Positions 4,912-5,125 of a stretch of 5,125 nucleotides of DNA are shown here, piece after piece (the first letter of the stretch is position 1; the number at the start of each line of letters is the position of its first letter). The stretch is from Pseudomonadota bacterium (GTDB lineage Bacteria; Pseudomonadota; Gammaproteobacteria; JAKAQQ01). The notes beneath the pieces are model-generated. The model made no database searches. It was not told the DNA's origin and worked only from the letters and a program-made list of their open reading frames with translations. Location of the stretch: contig JAKAQQ010000079.1 of assembly GCA_021819635.1 (NCBI GenBank), positions 1 through 5,125 of the forward strand, given 5' to 3'. A program made the position numbers and the translations under genes.

Positions 4912-5125
4912 GCAGTCGGGGCGGAGCGTCTCCGCCGCTCTCACCGACGGTCGCGTGACACGCGAGATCCGCGCCCCGCGCGAAGAGGGCGGGGAAGCCC
5001 TGCTCGCGTTCGTTCACCGTCTCCTTTCCGAGCTCGGTCTGGCCGGGACCGATCTCGACGCTCTCGTCTGTGGCGTGGGGCCCGGATCCTACACCGGCGT
5101 CCGTGTCGCCCTCGGCAGATCGGAA
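4892..5125 (+). CDS. tsaB: TsaB, N-terminal fragment (tRNA t6A modification)
   Basis: The first 78 codons of TsaB (YeaZ), an ASKHA-fold protein that scaffolds TsaD and TsaE to make N6-threonylcarbamoyladenosine at position 37 of ANN-decoding tRNAs in the cytoplasm. It starts at GTG 4892 behind a GGAGGG site and overlaps yoaA by 20 bases, so the two are probably co-transcribed and coupled. Visible hallmarks are the first strand VRLLALEQSGRSVSAALTDG (1-20), LLAFVHRLLSELGL (40-53) and the signature GVGPGSYTGVRVAL (61-74). The usual ALETSG has Gln in place of Thr at residue 8; TsaB is not catalytic, so this need not matter. The window ends inside the gene. Codons from 5117 on (RSE) match adapter sequence, and the family expects something like TAKG there, so the true sequence ends at about 5116. 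Confidence 0.88.
   Translation, partial: MRLLALEQSGRSVSAALTDGRVTREIRAPREEGGEALLAFVHRLLSELGLAGTDLDALVCGVGPGSYTGVRVALGRSE
5117..5125 (+). other. Probable sequencing adapter remnant at the 3' end
   Basis: AGATCGGAA equals the first nine bases of the common Illumina adapter (AGATCGGAAGAGC) and ends exactly at the window edge. The encoded residues RSE break the TsaB consensus at this point. It is therefore most likely untrimmed adapter rather than genome. Confidence 0.7.

Overview
The window looks like a high-GC proteobacterial chromosome fragment, most likely gammaproteobacterial. Two core gene pairs familiar from that group flank a small accessory island. The first pair is rnr-rlmB (RNase R and a 23S rRNA 2'-O-methyltransferase). 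The second is yoaA-tsaB (a DinG/XPD-type Fe-S helicase and the t6A partner protein TsaB). Taxonomy is inferred from family resemblance and gene adjacency only.

Layout. 2-199 (+) is the 3' end of rnr. 200-1015 (+) is rlmB, whose ATG directly abuts the rnr stop. 1016-1376 has no convincing gene but holds several inverted repeats. 1377-1901 (+) is a locus for a GIY-YIG nuclease-domain protein; its plausible original reading frame is cut by an in-frame TAG at 1452-1454, leaving a complete GIY-YIG domain downstream. 1907-2041 is an ambiguous stretch, possibly a gene remnant on the minus strand. 2042-2559 (-) is a hicB-hicA type II toxin-antitoxin locus. HicB is intact, but hicA carries a TGA at codon 21, where the family normally has Trp, so the toxin gene looks inactivated. 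2560-2874 is the divergent spacer between hicB and yoaA, with a candidate hicBA promoter, hairpins in the hic leader, G-tracts and a candidate -10 for yoaA. 2875-4911 (+) is yoaA, full length with all helicase motifs and four Fe-S cysteines. 4892-5125 (+) is the start of tsaB, overlapping yoaA by 20 bases.

The core genes serve RNA decay and ribosome maturation on the left, and DNA repair and tRNA modification on the right. The island between them (about 1377-2559) is visibly less GC-rich and carries typical accessory genes. Two of its three loci have a single stop codon inside an otherwise well-preserved frame, which suggests recent decay or base errors.

Both ends match Illumina adapter sequence: bases 1-6 match the end of the reverse-complement adapter and 5117-5125 match its first nine bases. 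The last three encoded residues of tsaB and the first bases of rnr should not be trusted. I see no clear evidence of a new biological system. The points most worth checking are the interrupted hicA and GIY-YIG frames and the structured hic leader.
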